A program made the position numbers and the translations under genes. From DAITMV01 sp036834985 (GTDB lineage: Bacteria > Pseudomonadota > Gammaproteobacteria > Burkholderiales > Burkholderiaceae_B), in NCBI GenBank assembly GCA_036834985.1, contig DAITMV010000071.1:1-14065 (forward strand): a DNA stretch of 14,065 bases, read 5' to 3'. Shown piece by piece: positions 1-8,295 of this stretch (its first letter is position 1; every line of letters begins with the position of its first letter). The notes under the pieces are model-generated. The model had not been told where the DNA came from. It did not search any database and worked only from the letters and a program-made list of their open reading frames with translations.

Positions 1-1101
1 CAACATGTCCAGGTTCTGTTGCTGCTCGTCGAATGAATCCTTGGGCCAGTAGGGGAAGGGCGGGGTGTGCCCAACAAGTTCAAGTTCACTAAAGCCGGTC
101 ATCCTGCAAAAAGCGGGGTTGACATACGTGATTCGGCCGCTCATGTCCAACGCGCGCATCCCGGTGATAACTGAGTTTTCCATGGCGCGCCGAAACTTGG
201 TCTCTGCCAGCAAGCGGCGTTCGGCGGCCGTACGCAACTTGGAGTGCCGCCACAGCATGCCAAAGCTCCATACAATCAGAACCGACAAACCCACCACGAC
301 CCAGGCGAGCATGTTCTGCGCCAGCTGCGAGCTGCTGCGAAACGACACGGCCCGCAATCGCAAACCCTGACCTGGCGGGTCCAGCGGTACATCGTAGCTG
401 AGTTTGGCCCGCTCAATGGATCGGGACACATTGGACGCAATCACATTGCCGCCCCCGTCGATGATGGACACCACATACCGCCGGCGAAAATCTTCGGGGA
501 CGGTAACGCTGAGCAGCTTGGCCACAGGCAGCACCACAAATACCGTGCCCTGAAAGCGGCCCTTGTTGACAATCGGGGCGTGTACTTCGATGTACACCTC
601 GTTGTCGCTGCCAATAAACGGGCGTGAATACGTGGCCTGTAATGACTCACGGGCTGAGTCAAATGCCCAGTAACTTTCTGCGTCTTCAATACGGCTGTCA
701 CCTGGATGAATCAGGGGTTTGTACAGGGTAGCCGAGGCCAATACCCAGCGCGCAAAGCGTTCGGGGTCCATGATGCCGATCATGGACAGCTCCGGGCTGT
801 CAGCCAATACCTCCCGGCCGCGCAGGGTAAAGCTGGTTTCGTCAATGGTGTCCAGCGCCAGTTCACGAGCTACCTGAGACACCCGGTCCTGGGTGGTTTG
901 CAGTCGGGTCCGGATGGTTTGCCGGGCCAACTCAACATCGCGTACGGCGGTCTCTTTGGCCTGTGTTTCGTCCTGATCATGCAGCACATACAAAAAGGCA
1001 CCCATCGCCAGAATGAACAGCACCATCGCAACCAGCGGTGTAGCCCATACCCAGGTCTTTTGGCGTAGTGTTTCCGGGGATGTGGGGTGTTGGCTTAACA
1101 A
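1..1101 (-). CDS. PAS-domain membrane sensor kinase, N-terminal part (cut by window edge)
   Basis: The minus strand reads open from a TGA at 1143-1141 to the left edge. The 367 codons visible from TTG 1101 encode a short cytoplasmic tail, a membrane helix (about residues 18-40), a roughly 220-residue periplasmic sensor segment rich in charged residues, a second membrane helix (about 265-285), a short linker, and a PAS domain starting near residue 304 (motifs ITYVNPAFCRMTGF and ELVGHTP). This is the input half of a two-component histidine kinase; the kinase core must lie to the left. No ATG exists before the first membrane helix, so the start must be TTG 1101 or TTG 1128, and neither has a convincing Shine-Dalgarno. 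It diverges from aceE. From memory, a PAS sensor kinase beside aceE is common in Burkholderiales, which suggests, without proof, control of pyruvate metabolism. The ligand is unknown. Confidence 0.85.
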   Translation of the reverse strand, partial: MLSQHPTSPETLRQKTWVWATPLVAMVLFILAMGAFLYVLHDQDETQAKETAVRDVELARQTIRTRLQTTQDRVSQVARELALDTIDETSFTLRGREVLADSPELSMIGIMDPERFARWVLASATLYKPLIHPGDSRIEDAESYWAFDSARESLQATYSRPFIGSDNEVYIEVHAPIVNKGRFQGTVFVVLPVAKLLSVTVPEDFRRRYVVSIIDGGGNVIASNVSRSIERAKLSYDVPLDPPGQGLRLRAVSFRSSSQLAQNMLAWVVVGLSVLIVWSFGMLWRHSKLRTAAERRLLAETKFRRAMENSVITGMRALDMSGRITYVNPAFCRMTGFSELELVGHTPPFPYWPKDSFDEQQQNLDML

Positions 1102-1287
1102 ATCAGAGGTCCGAAAGTCTTGACACAAACCACAGTGTATTCAAATCGCCAACAATCAGGTGCACAGGCACAGCCGTGTGCGGGAATACCCTAGCCGTTT
1201 GAACGTCGTTGTGTACTTCTTTTCCCGACGAATTTGGCGCATAAATACGGATTGGAATTTTCGAACGATCGTCCTATTAAATTTCAC

Positions 1288-1315
1288 ATTATAAAATCAA
1301 TAATCATTATTTGAA
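1288..1315 (-). promoter_or_regulatory. Candidate sigma70 promoter for the sensor kinase
   Basis: Read on the minus strand, TTCAAA (1315-1310) is followed after 16 bases by a perfect TATAAT (1293-1288). It would start transcription near 1281, leaving a leader of about 180 bases before TTG 1101. Its -35 box overlaps the -35 of the aceE promoter candidate. The region is very AT-rich, so a chance match is possible. Confidence 0.35.
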
Positions 1316-1339
1316 AAAATAAAAATTCGATGCGATACT
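1311..1339 (+). promoter_or_regulatory. Candidate sigma70 promoter for aceE-aceF-lpdA
   Basis: TTGAAA (1311-1316) and GATACT (1334-1339) are separated by 17 bases, each matching the consensus at four or more positions. The predicted start near 1346 gives a leader of about 65 bases. The 311-base stretch 1102-1412 holds no gene: 1240-1335 is strongly AT-rich and contains the small palindrome ACGATCGT (1266-1273), whereas 1345-1385 is GC-rich. I saw no classical PdhR-type site. Confidence 0.4.
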
Positions 1340-1400
1340 TATCGCCAGCTGACCGCGCTCGGCCACAAGCTGCCTGCGCGAGATCAAACAAGCAAACAAA

Positions 1401-1406
1401 AGGAGG
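1401..1406 (+). promoter_or_regulatory. Strong ribosome binding site of aceE (decides the start)
   Basis: AGGAGG lies 6 bases before ATG 1413. A GTG in the same frame at 1410 would sit only 3 bases away, so ATG 1413 is preferred. An out-of-frame ATG at 1408 is followed at once by TGA, giving the compact string ATGTGATG. Confidence 0.8.
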
Positions 1407-1412
1407 AATGTG

Positions 1413-4109
1413 ATGTCAGCACTACCCGATTTTTCCGCGTCCAACGACCCGGATATTCAGGAAACCCAGGAATGGTTGGACGCCCTTGATGCCGTACTGG
1501 ACAGGGAAGGTCCGGAGCGGGCTCACTACCTGCTTGAAACCATGATCGACAAGGCCCGCCGTTCAGGGGCCTTTATTCCGTTTTCAGCCAACACGGCATA
1601 CGTCAATACCATTCCTCCCCATCTGGAAGACCGCAACCCCGGCAACATGGAATACGAAGAGCGCATCCGCTCCTATATCCGCTGGAACGCGATGGCCATG
1701 GTGGTCAAGGCCAACCGCCTGAACCCTGCTGACGGTGGCGATCTGGGCGGGCATATTTCATCGTTTGCGTCGCTGGCCACGATGATCGGTTGTGGCATGA
1801 ACCACTTCTGGCATGCCGAATCTGAAGACCACGGCGGCGACTTATTGTATTTTCAAGGACACTCCTCCCCCGGCATTTATGGTCGCGCTTTTCTGGAGGG
1901 TCGTCTGACCGAAGACCAGTTGCTCAACTTCCGTCAGGAAGTCGATGGCAAAGGGCTAAGCTCCTATCCGCATCCCAAGTTGATGCCCGATTTTTGGCAG
2001 TTCCCCACGGTGTCCATGGGTTTGGGTCCACTGACCGCCATCTACCAGGCGCGATTCCTCAAATACCTGCATGCACGTGGCATTGCCAACACCGCCAACC
2101 GCAAGGTGTGGGTATTCTGTGGTGATGGCGAGATGGACGAGCCTGAGTCACTGGGTGCCATTTCCCTGGCAGCCCGCGAAAAGCTCGATAACCTCGTGTT
2201 TGTGGTCAACTGCAACTTGCAGCGTCTGGATGGCCCGGTGCGTGGCAACGGCAAAATCATTCAGGAACTTGAAGGCGAGTTCCGGGGGGCAGGCTGGAAC
2301 GTCATCAAGCTGATTTGGGGCGGTTACTGGGATGCTCTGTTGGCCCGCGACAAAAAGGGGCTGCTCGTCAAAGTCATGAATGAGATGGTTGACGGCGAAT
2401 ACCAGGCCTGCAAAGCCAACGACGGTGCGTTTGTCCGTAAAAACTTTTTTGGCAAATACCCAGAGTTGCTAGAGATGGTCTCGCGCATGTCTGACGAAGA
2501 CATCTGGCGCTTGAACCGTGGAGGCCATGATCCCAACAAGGTCTATGCGGCATTCTCCTCGGCCTATAAACATGAAGGCCAGCCCACGGTGATTTTGGCC
2601 AAAACCGTCAAAGGGTTTGGCATGGGCAAAATCGGTGAAGGTAAAAACACCGTTCACCAGACTAAAAAACTCGATAGCTCGGCGATCAAGGAATTCCGCG
2701 ACCGCTTTGGCATTCCCATCCCAGACGACAAACTCGAGGACTTGCCCTTTTACAAGCCCTCTGACGACATGCCCGAGATGAAGTATATGCATGAGCGTCG
2801 CAAGGCATTGGGCGGTTATTTGCCCAAGCGCCGCCGCAATGCCGATGAAAAGCTCAAGGTGCCCGATTTATCAGCATTTCATCAGGTGCTGGAGGCAACT
2901 GCTGAAGGTCGTGAAATTTCGACCACCCAGGCGTTTGTACGTATTTTGACCGCCCTGACACGCGACAAGGAGCTGGGTCAGCGTATTGTGCCGATTGTGC
3001 CGGATGAAGCCCGTACCTTTGGTATGGAAGGCATGTTCCGCCAACTCGGTATTTACGCCCCCGAGGGCCAAAAGTACACCCCGGTCGATAAAGATCAGGT
3101 GATGTACTACCGTGAGGATAAATCCGGTCAGATTCTGGAAGAGGGCATCAACGAAGCCGGCGCGTTCAGTTCCTGGATCGCAGCGGCCACGTCGTACTCG
3201 ACCAACAACCGGGTCATGATTCCGTTCTACATTTATTACTCGATGTTTGGCTTCCAGCGCATTGGCGATTTTGCCTGGGCGGCGGGTGACATGCAGGCCC
3301 GTGGCTTTTTGCTCGGTGGTACAGCGGGCCGCACGACATTGAACGGCGAGGGTTTGCAGCACGAAGATGGCCACAGCCATATTTTGAGTGCCACCATCCC
3401 CAACTGCGTCAGTTATGACCCCACCTTTGCCCACGAACTGGCAGTCATTATCCAGAACGGTTTAAAGCGCATGGTTGAGGACCAGGAAAACGTGTTCTAT
3501 TACCTCACGGTGATGAATGAGAACTACGCGCATCCCGGTTTAACGGCAGGTCAGGAAGAGGGCATCATCAAGGGCATGTACCTGCTCAAGCCAGGCTCAT
3601 CGAATACGCTGCGTGTGCAACTGACAGGCTCGGGCACCATATTGCGTGAAGTGATGGCTGCACAAGAGTTGCTGGAACAGGACTGGGGTGTATCGGCCGA
3701 TGTGTGGAGCGTGACCAGTTACACCGAATTGCGTCGTCAGGGCATGGATTGCGAGCGTTATAACCTGCTGCATCCGACCGAAAAGCCGCAGGTGCCTTAT
3801 GTCACCACCGTGCTCGAATCACATGACGGCCCGGTGATTGCTTCGACCGACTACATGAAACTGTTTGCCGATCAGATTCGTCCGTTCATGCCCAAGGGAC
3901 GCACTTACAACGTACTGGGTACCGATGGCTTTGGCCGTTCAGACACCCGCACCAAGTTGCGTGAGCATTTTGAGGTGAACCGTTATTTCGTCACGATTGC
4001 TGCACTCAAGGCCTTGGCCGATGAAGGCAAACTGCCCTTGACCAAAGTGGCAGACGCGATCAAGAAATACGGCATCAATCCCGACAAAATCAACCCGGCC
4101 TACGCTTAA
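1413..4109 (+). CDS. aceE: Pyruvate dehydrogenase E1 component (homodimeric type)
   Basis: E1 decarboxylates pyruvate with thiamine diphosphate and passes the acetyl group to lipoyl arms of E2, the committed step from glycolysis to acetyl-CoA in the cytoplasm. The protein has 898 residues, close to the 887 of the E. coli enzyme. The thiamine diphosphate motif starts at GDGEMDE (residues 237-243) and ends about 30 residues later at NCNLQRLDGP (from 266). Histidines expected at the active site are present in NTVHQTKK (H415) and HEDGHSH (H650), each offset 8-10 residues from their E. coli counterparts. The whole frame is intact. It is the first gene of the operon aceE-aceF-lpdA, 35 bases before aceF, and diverges from the PAS kinase gene. 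The start is ATG 1413 because AGGAGG sits 6 bases upstream. Identification is essentially certain. Confidence 0.98.
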   Translation: MSALPDFSASNDPDIQETQEWLDALDAVLDREGPERAHYLLETMIDKARRSGAFIPFSANTAYVNTIPPHLEDRNPGNMEYEERIRSYIRWNAMAMVVKANRLNPADGGDLGGHISSFASLATMIGCGMNHFWHAESEDHGGDLLYFQGHSSPGIYGRAFLEGRLTEDQLLNFRQEVDGKGLSSYPHPKLMPDFWQFPTVSMGLGPLTAIYQARFLKYLHARGIANTANRKVWVFCGDGEMDEPESLGAISLAAREKLDNLVFVVNCNLQRLDGPVRGNGKIIQELEGEFRGAGWNVIKLIWGGYWDALLARDKKGLLVKVMNEMVDGEYQACKANDGAFVRKNFFGKYPELLEMVSRMSDEDIWRLNRGGHDPNKVYAAFSSAYKHEGQPTVILAKTVKGFGMGKIGEGKNTVHQTKKLDSSAIKEFRDRFGIPIPDDKLEDLPFYKPSDDMPEMKYMHERRKALGGYLPKRRRNADEKLKVPDLSAFHQVLEATAEGREISTTQAFVRILTALTRDKELGQRIVPIVPDEARTFGMEGMFRQLGIYAPEGQKYTPVDKDQVMYYREDKSGQILEEGINEAGAFSSWIAAATSYSTNNRVMIPFYIYYSMFGFQRIGDFAWAAGDMQARGFLLGGTAGRTTLNGEGLQHEDGHSHILSATIPNCVSYDPTFAHELAVIIQNGLKRMVEDQENVFYYLTVMNENYAHPGLTAGQEEGIIKGMYLLKPGSSNTLRVQLTGSGTILREVMAAQELLEQDWGVSADVWSVTSYTELRRQGMDCERYNLLHPTEKPQVPYVTTVLESHDGPVIASTDYMKLFADQIRPFMPKGRTYNVLGTDGFGRSDTRTKLREHFEVNRYFVTIAALKALADEGKLPLTKVADAIKKYGINPDKINPAYA

Positions 4110-4144
4110 CGTGGTGCGGACACATGAAGATCGAGAGTAATGTA

Positions 4145-5851
4145 ATGGCAATCGAAATCAAAGTGCCCGATATCGGTGACTTCAAAGATGTGGAGATCAT
4201 TGAGTTACTGGTTAAACCGGGCGATACCGTACATGCCGAGCAGTCTCTGCTGACGGTGGAGTCGGACAAGGCCAGCATGGAGATTCCGTCTCCCATGGCT
4301 GGTGTCATCCAGTCCCTGTCAGTCAAGCTGGGCGATAAAATCAATCAGGGCGACTCGCTCGCCTTCATCGTCGAGGCAGGTGGTTCGGCCGCTGCTTCTG
4401 CAGCGCCGGCTGCGTCGGTTGCTGTGCCCGCGGCGGCATCGGGGGCATCTGCAGCGCCAGTTGCCTCTGTCAGTGCGCCGGTACAAGCGGCTGCATCGTC
4501 TGGTGGTGATGTGACAATCAATGTACCTGACATCGGCGATTTTGCTGAAGTGGAGGTCATTGAATTGCTGGCGGCCGTGGGCGATACCATCGCTCTTGAG
4601 CAATCGCTGATCACGGTCGAGTCCGATAAAGCCAGCATGGAAATCCCGTCCTCGCAGGCCGGGGTTCTCAAAACCTTGCTGGTCAAAATCGGTGACAAGG
4701 TTTCCAAGGGAACACCGTTGGCAGTGATTACGGCTGCATCGGCTGCTGGAGCAGCTACGCCAGCCGCAGCGTCTGCCATGGCTGTGCCTGCAACGGCCAC
4801 ACCCACCGCAGCGGTACCTGCTGCTGCGTTGCAGCCTGCCGGGCACATCGTATCGTTTGAGACGGATGTAGCCGTGGCACCTGTGGTCAATACCACAACC
4901 AACGACCATATCGTCAAACCCCACGCCAGCCCGTCGGTGCGCAAGTTTGCACGCGAACTGGGTGTTGAACTGAGTCTCGTGCGAGGCACGGGGCCGAAGA
5001 TGCGAGTCACGCAAGATGATGTGCGTGCCTACATCAAACAGGCTGTACAAACCGCAGTGAACGGACCCAAGGCAACGCCAGCCGCCTCAGGACCAACGGG
5101 CTCGGGCAGTGGCATGAATGTGTTGCCGTGGCCCAAGGTTGATTTTGCTAAGTTCGGTCCCATCGAGTCGCAGCCCCTGTCTCGGATCAAGAAAATCTCC
5201 GGACCCAACTTGCATCGCAATTGGGTCATGATTCCGCACGTCACGCAGTTTGACGACGCTGACATCACCGAGTTGGAGGCCTTCCGTAAATCGACCAACG
5301 ACGCGTTGGGTAAATCAGGTGTGAAAGTCACCATGCTGGCCTTTGTGATGAAGGCCTGTGTGAACGTTCTCAAAAAGTTGCCGGCGTTTAATGGTTCGCT
5401 GGATGAGTCGGGCGAAAACCTCATCATCAAGAATTACTGGAACATCGGCTTTGCCGCCGATACGCCCAACGGCTTGGTGGTGCCTGTGGTTAAAAATGTG
5501 GACCAAAAGGGCGTTGCACAAATAGCCAAAGAGTTGGGTGATCTGTCGGCGCTGGCGCGTGAGGGCAAGCTCAAGGGGGCTGACATGCAAGGCGCGACGT
5601 TCACTGTTTCTTCATTGGGGGGGGTCGGTGGTACGGCGTTTACGCCGATCATCAACGCACCTGAGCTGGCGATCCTTGGCTTGTCCAAGTCGCAGATCAA
5701 ACCAGTCTGGGATGGGAAGCAATTTGTGCCGCGCTTGATGCTCCCCCTGTCGCTGTCCTATGACCACCGAGTCATTGACGGCGCACAGGCCGCCAAGTTC
5801 ACCACCGAGTTGGCCAGTGTACTGGCTGATATGCGCAAAGTATTGCTGTAA
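4145..5851 (+). CDS. aceF: Dihydrolipoyl acetyltransferase, pyruvate dehydrogenase E2 component (two lipoyl domains)
   Basis: E2 forms the core of the pyruvate dehydrogenase complex and moves the acetyl group from its lipoyl-lysine to CoA. The protein has 568 residues. Lipoyl domain 1 spans about 2-75 with the modified lysine K42 in ESDKAS. An Ala/Pro/Ser linker (about 79-120) follows, then lipoyl domain 2 (about 122-196, K162) and a second flexible linker. A peripheral subunit-binding domain lies around 260-298 (motifs ASPSVRKFARELG, VTQDDVRAYI). The C-terminal acetyltransferase domain carries the catalytic signature DHRVIDG, with H541 and D545. An in-frame ATG at 4124 would add seven residues, but the conserved family N-terminus begins at MAIEIKVPDIGDF, so 4145 is chosen; neither start has a strong Shine-Dalgarno. 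The 9-base gap to lpdA supports translational coupling. Confidence 0.97.
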   Translation: MAIEIKVPDIGDFKDVEIIELLVKPGDTVHAEQSLLTVESDKASMEIPSPMAGVIQSLSVKLGDKINQGDSLAFIVEAGGSAAASAAPAASVAVPAAASGASAAPVASVSAPVQAAASSGGDVTINVPDIGDFAEVEVIELLAAVGDTIALEQSLITVESDKASMEIPSSQAGVLKTLLVKIGDKVSKGTPLAVITAASAAGAATPAAASAMAVPATATPTAAVPAAALQPAGHIVSFETDVAVAPVVNTTTNDHIVKPHASPSVRKFARELGVELSLVRGTGPKMRVTQDDVRAYIKQAVQTAVNGPKATPAASGPTGSGSGMNVLPWPKVDFAKFGPIESQPLSRIKKISGPNLHRNWVMIPHVTQFDDADITELEAFRKSTNDALGKSGVKVTMLAFVMKACVNVLKKLPAFNGSLDESGENLIIKNYWNIGFAADTPNGLVVPVVKNVDQKGVAQIAKELGDLSALAREGKLKGADMQGATFTVSSLGGVGGTAFTPIINAPELAILGLSKSQIKPVWDGKQFVPRLMLPLSLSYDHRVIDGAQAAKFTTELASVLADMRKVLL

Positions 5852-5860
5852 GGGGACGGT

Positions 5861-7627
5861 ATGAGTATCGAAGTCAAAGTCCCTGATATTGGCGACTTTA
5901 AAGATGTGGAAGTGATTGAAGTGCTGGTCAAGGTGGGCGATACCGTGAAAGTGGAACAGTCGCTCATCACGGTGGAGTCTGACAAAGCCAGCATGGAAAT
6001 CCCCTGCTCTGCAGAAGGGGTTGTCACTGAGGTGATCGTCAAACTCGGTGACAAGGTTAACCAAGGCACGCCCTTGATTAAATTGCAAGAAGTCGCCGGC
6101 AGTGATGCAGCCAGCACCGCTGCACCGGCTGCCGTGCCCTCGGCGGGTACTTCACCTGCACCGGTTGCCGCCGTTCCAGTGGCTCTCCCTGTGGCAGGCT
6201 CCTACGCAGGTTCGGCAGACATCAGCTGCGACATGCTGGTGCTGGGGGCAGGCCCCGGGGGCTATTCGGCGGCGTTTCGCAGTGCCGACCTGGGCATGAA
6301 AACCGTGCTGGTGGAACGCTACGCCACCTTGGGGGGCGTATGTTTGAACGTAGGTTGCATCCCTTCCAAGGCGCTGCTGCATTCGGCCGCGGTGATTGAA
6401 GAGGTTAAAACCATGGCCGCTCACGGTATCAGTTTTAACGCGCCCACCATTGAGCTGGAAAAACTGCGTGAGCACAAAAACAAGGTGGTCGGTAAGCTGA
6501 CCAGTGGCCTGGCCGGCATGGCCAAGGGCCGTAAGGTCGAAGTCGTTAACGGCACAGGTCAATTTGTTGATCCGCATCATCTGCAGGTCACAGCGGCCGA
6601 TGGGTCGGTCAAGGTGATTCATTTTCAGAAGGCTGTGATTGCCGCCGGCAGTCAGGCTGTTAAATTGCCGTTTATCCCTGAAGATCCAAGGATCGTAGAT
6701 TCAACCGGCGCACTGGAATTACGCTTTATCCCCAAGAAAATGCTGGTGATTGGTGGCGGTATTATTGGGCTGGAAATGGCCACCGTATACTCGGCGCTGG
6801 GAGCACGCATCGACGTGGTCGAAATGCTCGATGGCCTGATGCAGGGCGCTGACCGGGATATGGTCAAGGTGTGGCAAAAACTGAATGAGCCACGCTTTGA
6901 CCGCATCCTGCTCAAGACCAAAACCGTCGCGGTTGAAGCCCTACCCGAGGGTATTCGCGTCAGCTTTGAAGGGGAGGGCGCGCCCGAGCCTCAGTTGTAC
7001 GACATGGTGCTGGTATCGACCGGTCGATCGCCCAATGGTAAAAAAATCGGTGCAGACAAGGCGGGTGTGGCTGTCAATGAACGCGGATTTATTCCCGTGG
7101 ATAAACAGCTCCGAACCAATGTGCCCCACATTTTTGCCATTGGCGACATCGTAGGCCAACCCATGCTGGCCCACAAGGCAGTGCATGAGGCGCATGTGGC
7201 CGCTGAAGCCGCGGCGGGCCAGAAGGCCTTCTTTGATGCGCGAACCATCCCCAGCGTTGCCTACACCGACCCTGAAGTGGCTTGGGTGGGCGTCACTGAA
7301 GACGACGCAAAAAAGCAGGGCATCAAGGTCGGCAAGGCGGTGTTTCCTTGGGCGGCCTCTGGTCGTGCCATTGCCAATGGCCGCGATGAAGGCTTTACCA
7401 AACTTCTGTTTGATGAGGCCACTCATCGGGTTATTGGTGGCGGAATTGTCGGCACCCATGCCGGTGATTTAATCGGAGAAGTGTGCCTGGCGGTGGAGAT
7501 GGGTGCTGATCCTGTGGATATTGGAAAGACCATTCATCCGCATCCGACCTTAGGCGAAAGCGTCGGTATGGCCGCAGAAGTCTTTGAGGGGGTGTGCACG
7601 GACTTGCCGGCGCAGCGTAAAAAGTAA
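5861..7627 (+). CDS. lpdA: Dihydrolipoyl dehydrogenase E3 with N-terminal lipoyl domain
   Basis: E3 reoxidises dihydrolipoamide of the complex using FAD and NAD+. This 588-residue protein is about 110 residues longer than ordinary E3 because it begins with a complete lipoyl domain (about 2-75, K42 in ESDKAS) and an Ala/Pro linker (about 79-118). The flavoprotein follows: FAD-binding GAGPGGYSAAFRSADLG (from 129), redox disulfide CLNVGC (C161 and C166), NAD-binding GGGIIGLEMATVYSALG, a second FAD motif ending in FAIGDIVG, and the C-terminal active-site motif HPHPTLGES, in which H561 and E566 are the expected base pair. The same fused architecture is known from Neisseria P64k and the Cupriavidus PdhL protein. 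The start is supported by GGGGA just upstream. It ends the pdh operon and is followed by a hairpin terminator. Confidence 0.97.
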   Translation: MSIEVKVPDIGDFKDVEVIEVLVKVGDTVKVEQSLITVESDKASMEIPCSAEGVVTEVIVKLGDKVNQGTPLIKLQEVAGSDAASTAAPAAVPSAGTSPAPVAAVPVALPVAGSYAGSADISCDMLVLGAGPGGYSAAFRSADLGMKTVLVERYATLGGVCLNVGCIPSKALLHSAAVIEEVKTMAAHGISFNAPTIELEKLREHKNKVVGKLTSGLAGMAKGRKVEVVNGTGQFVDPHHLQVTAADGSVKVIHFQKAVIAAGSQAVKLPFIPEDPRIVDSTGALELRFIPKKMLVIGGGIIGLEMATVYSALGARIDVVEMLDGLMQGADRDMVKVWQKLNEPRFDRILLKTKTVAVEALPEGIRVSFEGEGAPEPQLYDMVLVSTGRSPNGKKIGADKAGVAVNERGFIPVDKQLRTNVPHIFAIGDIVGQPMLAHKAVHEAHVAAEAAAGQKAFFDARTIPSVAYTDPEVAWVGVTEDDAKKQGIKVGKAVFPWAASGRAIANGRDEGFTKLLFDEATHRVIGGGIVGTHAGDLIGEVCLAVEMGADPVDIGKTIHPHPTLGESVGMAAEVFEGVCTDLPAQRKK

Positions 7628-7654
7628 GCGTTGTCAGGGACTGCATAAGCAGAG

Positions 7655-7698
7655 CAGGGGCTGTGCGTGTAAATCACTCGCGGCCCCTGACTGTTTTT
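7655..7698 (+). terminator. Rho-independent terminator of the pdh operon
   Basis: CAGGGGC (7655-7661) pairs with GCCCCTG (7683-7689), and an inner GCG/CGC pair shortens the loop. A run of five T (7694-7698) follows. An alternative upstream arm, GTCAGGG at 7633-7639, also pairs perfectly with CCCTGAC at 7685-7691. Confidence 0.7.
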
Positions 7699-7783
7699 GC
7701 GGTATGTTAATGGCAGTGACGTTTGGCATCGAGTCGGTGTCAGACCCTTTTAACTGCATGAATGCCCCACAAGAGGACGCCTC

Positions 7784-8269
7784 ATGGACCAGCCCAATCA
7801 TCAGCTCAGCATGTCGGTACTCATGACCCCCGATATGGCCAACTTCTCTGGCAACGTACACGGCGGCACCATTCTCAAATTGCTTGATCAAGTGGCCTAC
7901 GCCTGTGCGGCCCGCTACGCCGGTGGGTATGTGGTGACGCTGTCGGTCGATCAAGTCAATTTCAAGCAGCCCATTCACGTGGGCGAACTCGTGACCTTTC
8001 TGGCCTCGGTCAATTTCACGGGCCGAACCTCCATGGAGGTAGGTATCAAGGTGGTGACCGAAAATATTCACGCGGGTGTGGTGCGTCACTCCAACAGCTG
8101 TTATTTCACCATGGTGGCCGTGGACAAGGAGGGCAAGTCCAAGGAGGTTCCACAATTGGAACCCTCCAATCGTGATGAGCAGCGGCGCTTTCAGGCAGCC
8201 GCCCTGCGCAAGCAACTGCGTCAGGAGATGGAAGCCAAGCACAAGGAATTACGCAAGGCACTACAATAA
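7784..8269 (+). CDS. Acyl-CoA thioesterase, hotdog fold (YciA/BACH-like)
   Basis: This is a cytoplasmic enzyme expected to hydrolyse acyl-CoA thioesters to free acid and CoA. Of its 161 residues, about 1-120 form one hotdog domain with the family signature GNVHGGTILKLLDQVAY (catalytic Asp in LLDQ, HGG turn), then VDQVNFKQPIHVGE and a conserved GRTSMEVGIKV strand. The last 45 residues are highly charged (Arg, Lys, Glu, Gln), predicted helical, and make it longer than E. coli YciA (about 132). AAGAGGA at 7771-7777, 6 bases before the ATG, supports the start. It is separated from lpdA by a terminator and lies 26 bases before rpiA, so it probably begins a new transcript that runs into rpiA. The true acyl chain preference cannot be read from sequence. 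Confidence 0.88.
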   Translation: MDQPNHQLSMSVLMTPDMANFSGNVHGGTILKLLDQVAYACAARYAGGYVVTLSVDQVNFKQPIHVGELVTFLASVNFTGRTSMEVGIKVVTENIHAGVVRHSNSCYFTMVAVDKEGKSKEVPQLEPSNRDEQRRFQAAALRKQLRQEMEAKHKELRKALQ

Positions 8270-8295
8270 CGGTTTTGATTCACAGGGCGTTTGAG

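Noticed and set aside
244..1068. Plus-strand open frames within the kinase region (for example 244-627 and 706-1068)
   Set aside because: The minus strand encodes one continuous protein with two membrane helices and a PAS domain across the same bases.
1204..1230. Inverted repeat CGTCG/CGACG in the kinase-aceE intergenic region
   Set aside because: Five-base arms separated by 17 bases are expected by chance, and it is not placed at either promoter candidate.
2871..3434. Open frame of 187 codons antisense to aceE
   Set aside because: It lies inside a fully conserved enzyme gene, has no ribosome binding site or recognisable domain, and reflects the codon bias of the real gene.
4319..5050. Antisense open frames of 243 and 221 codons over aceF (4319-5050 and 4345-5010)
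   Set aside because: They mirror the Ala/Pro-rich linkers and lipoyl domains of aceF; the Arg/Cys-rich or Ala-rich composition is typical of shadow frames.
7634..8242. Open frame of 202 codons antisense to the thioesterase gene
   Set aside because: It covers the hotdog gene and the lpdA terminator, shows no family motifs, and the plus-strand protein is clearly recognisable.
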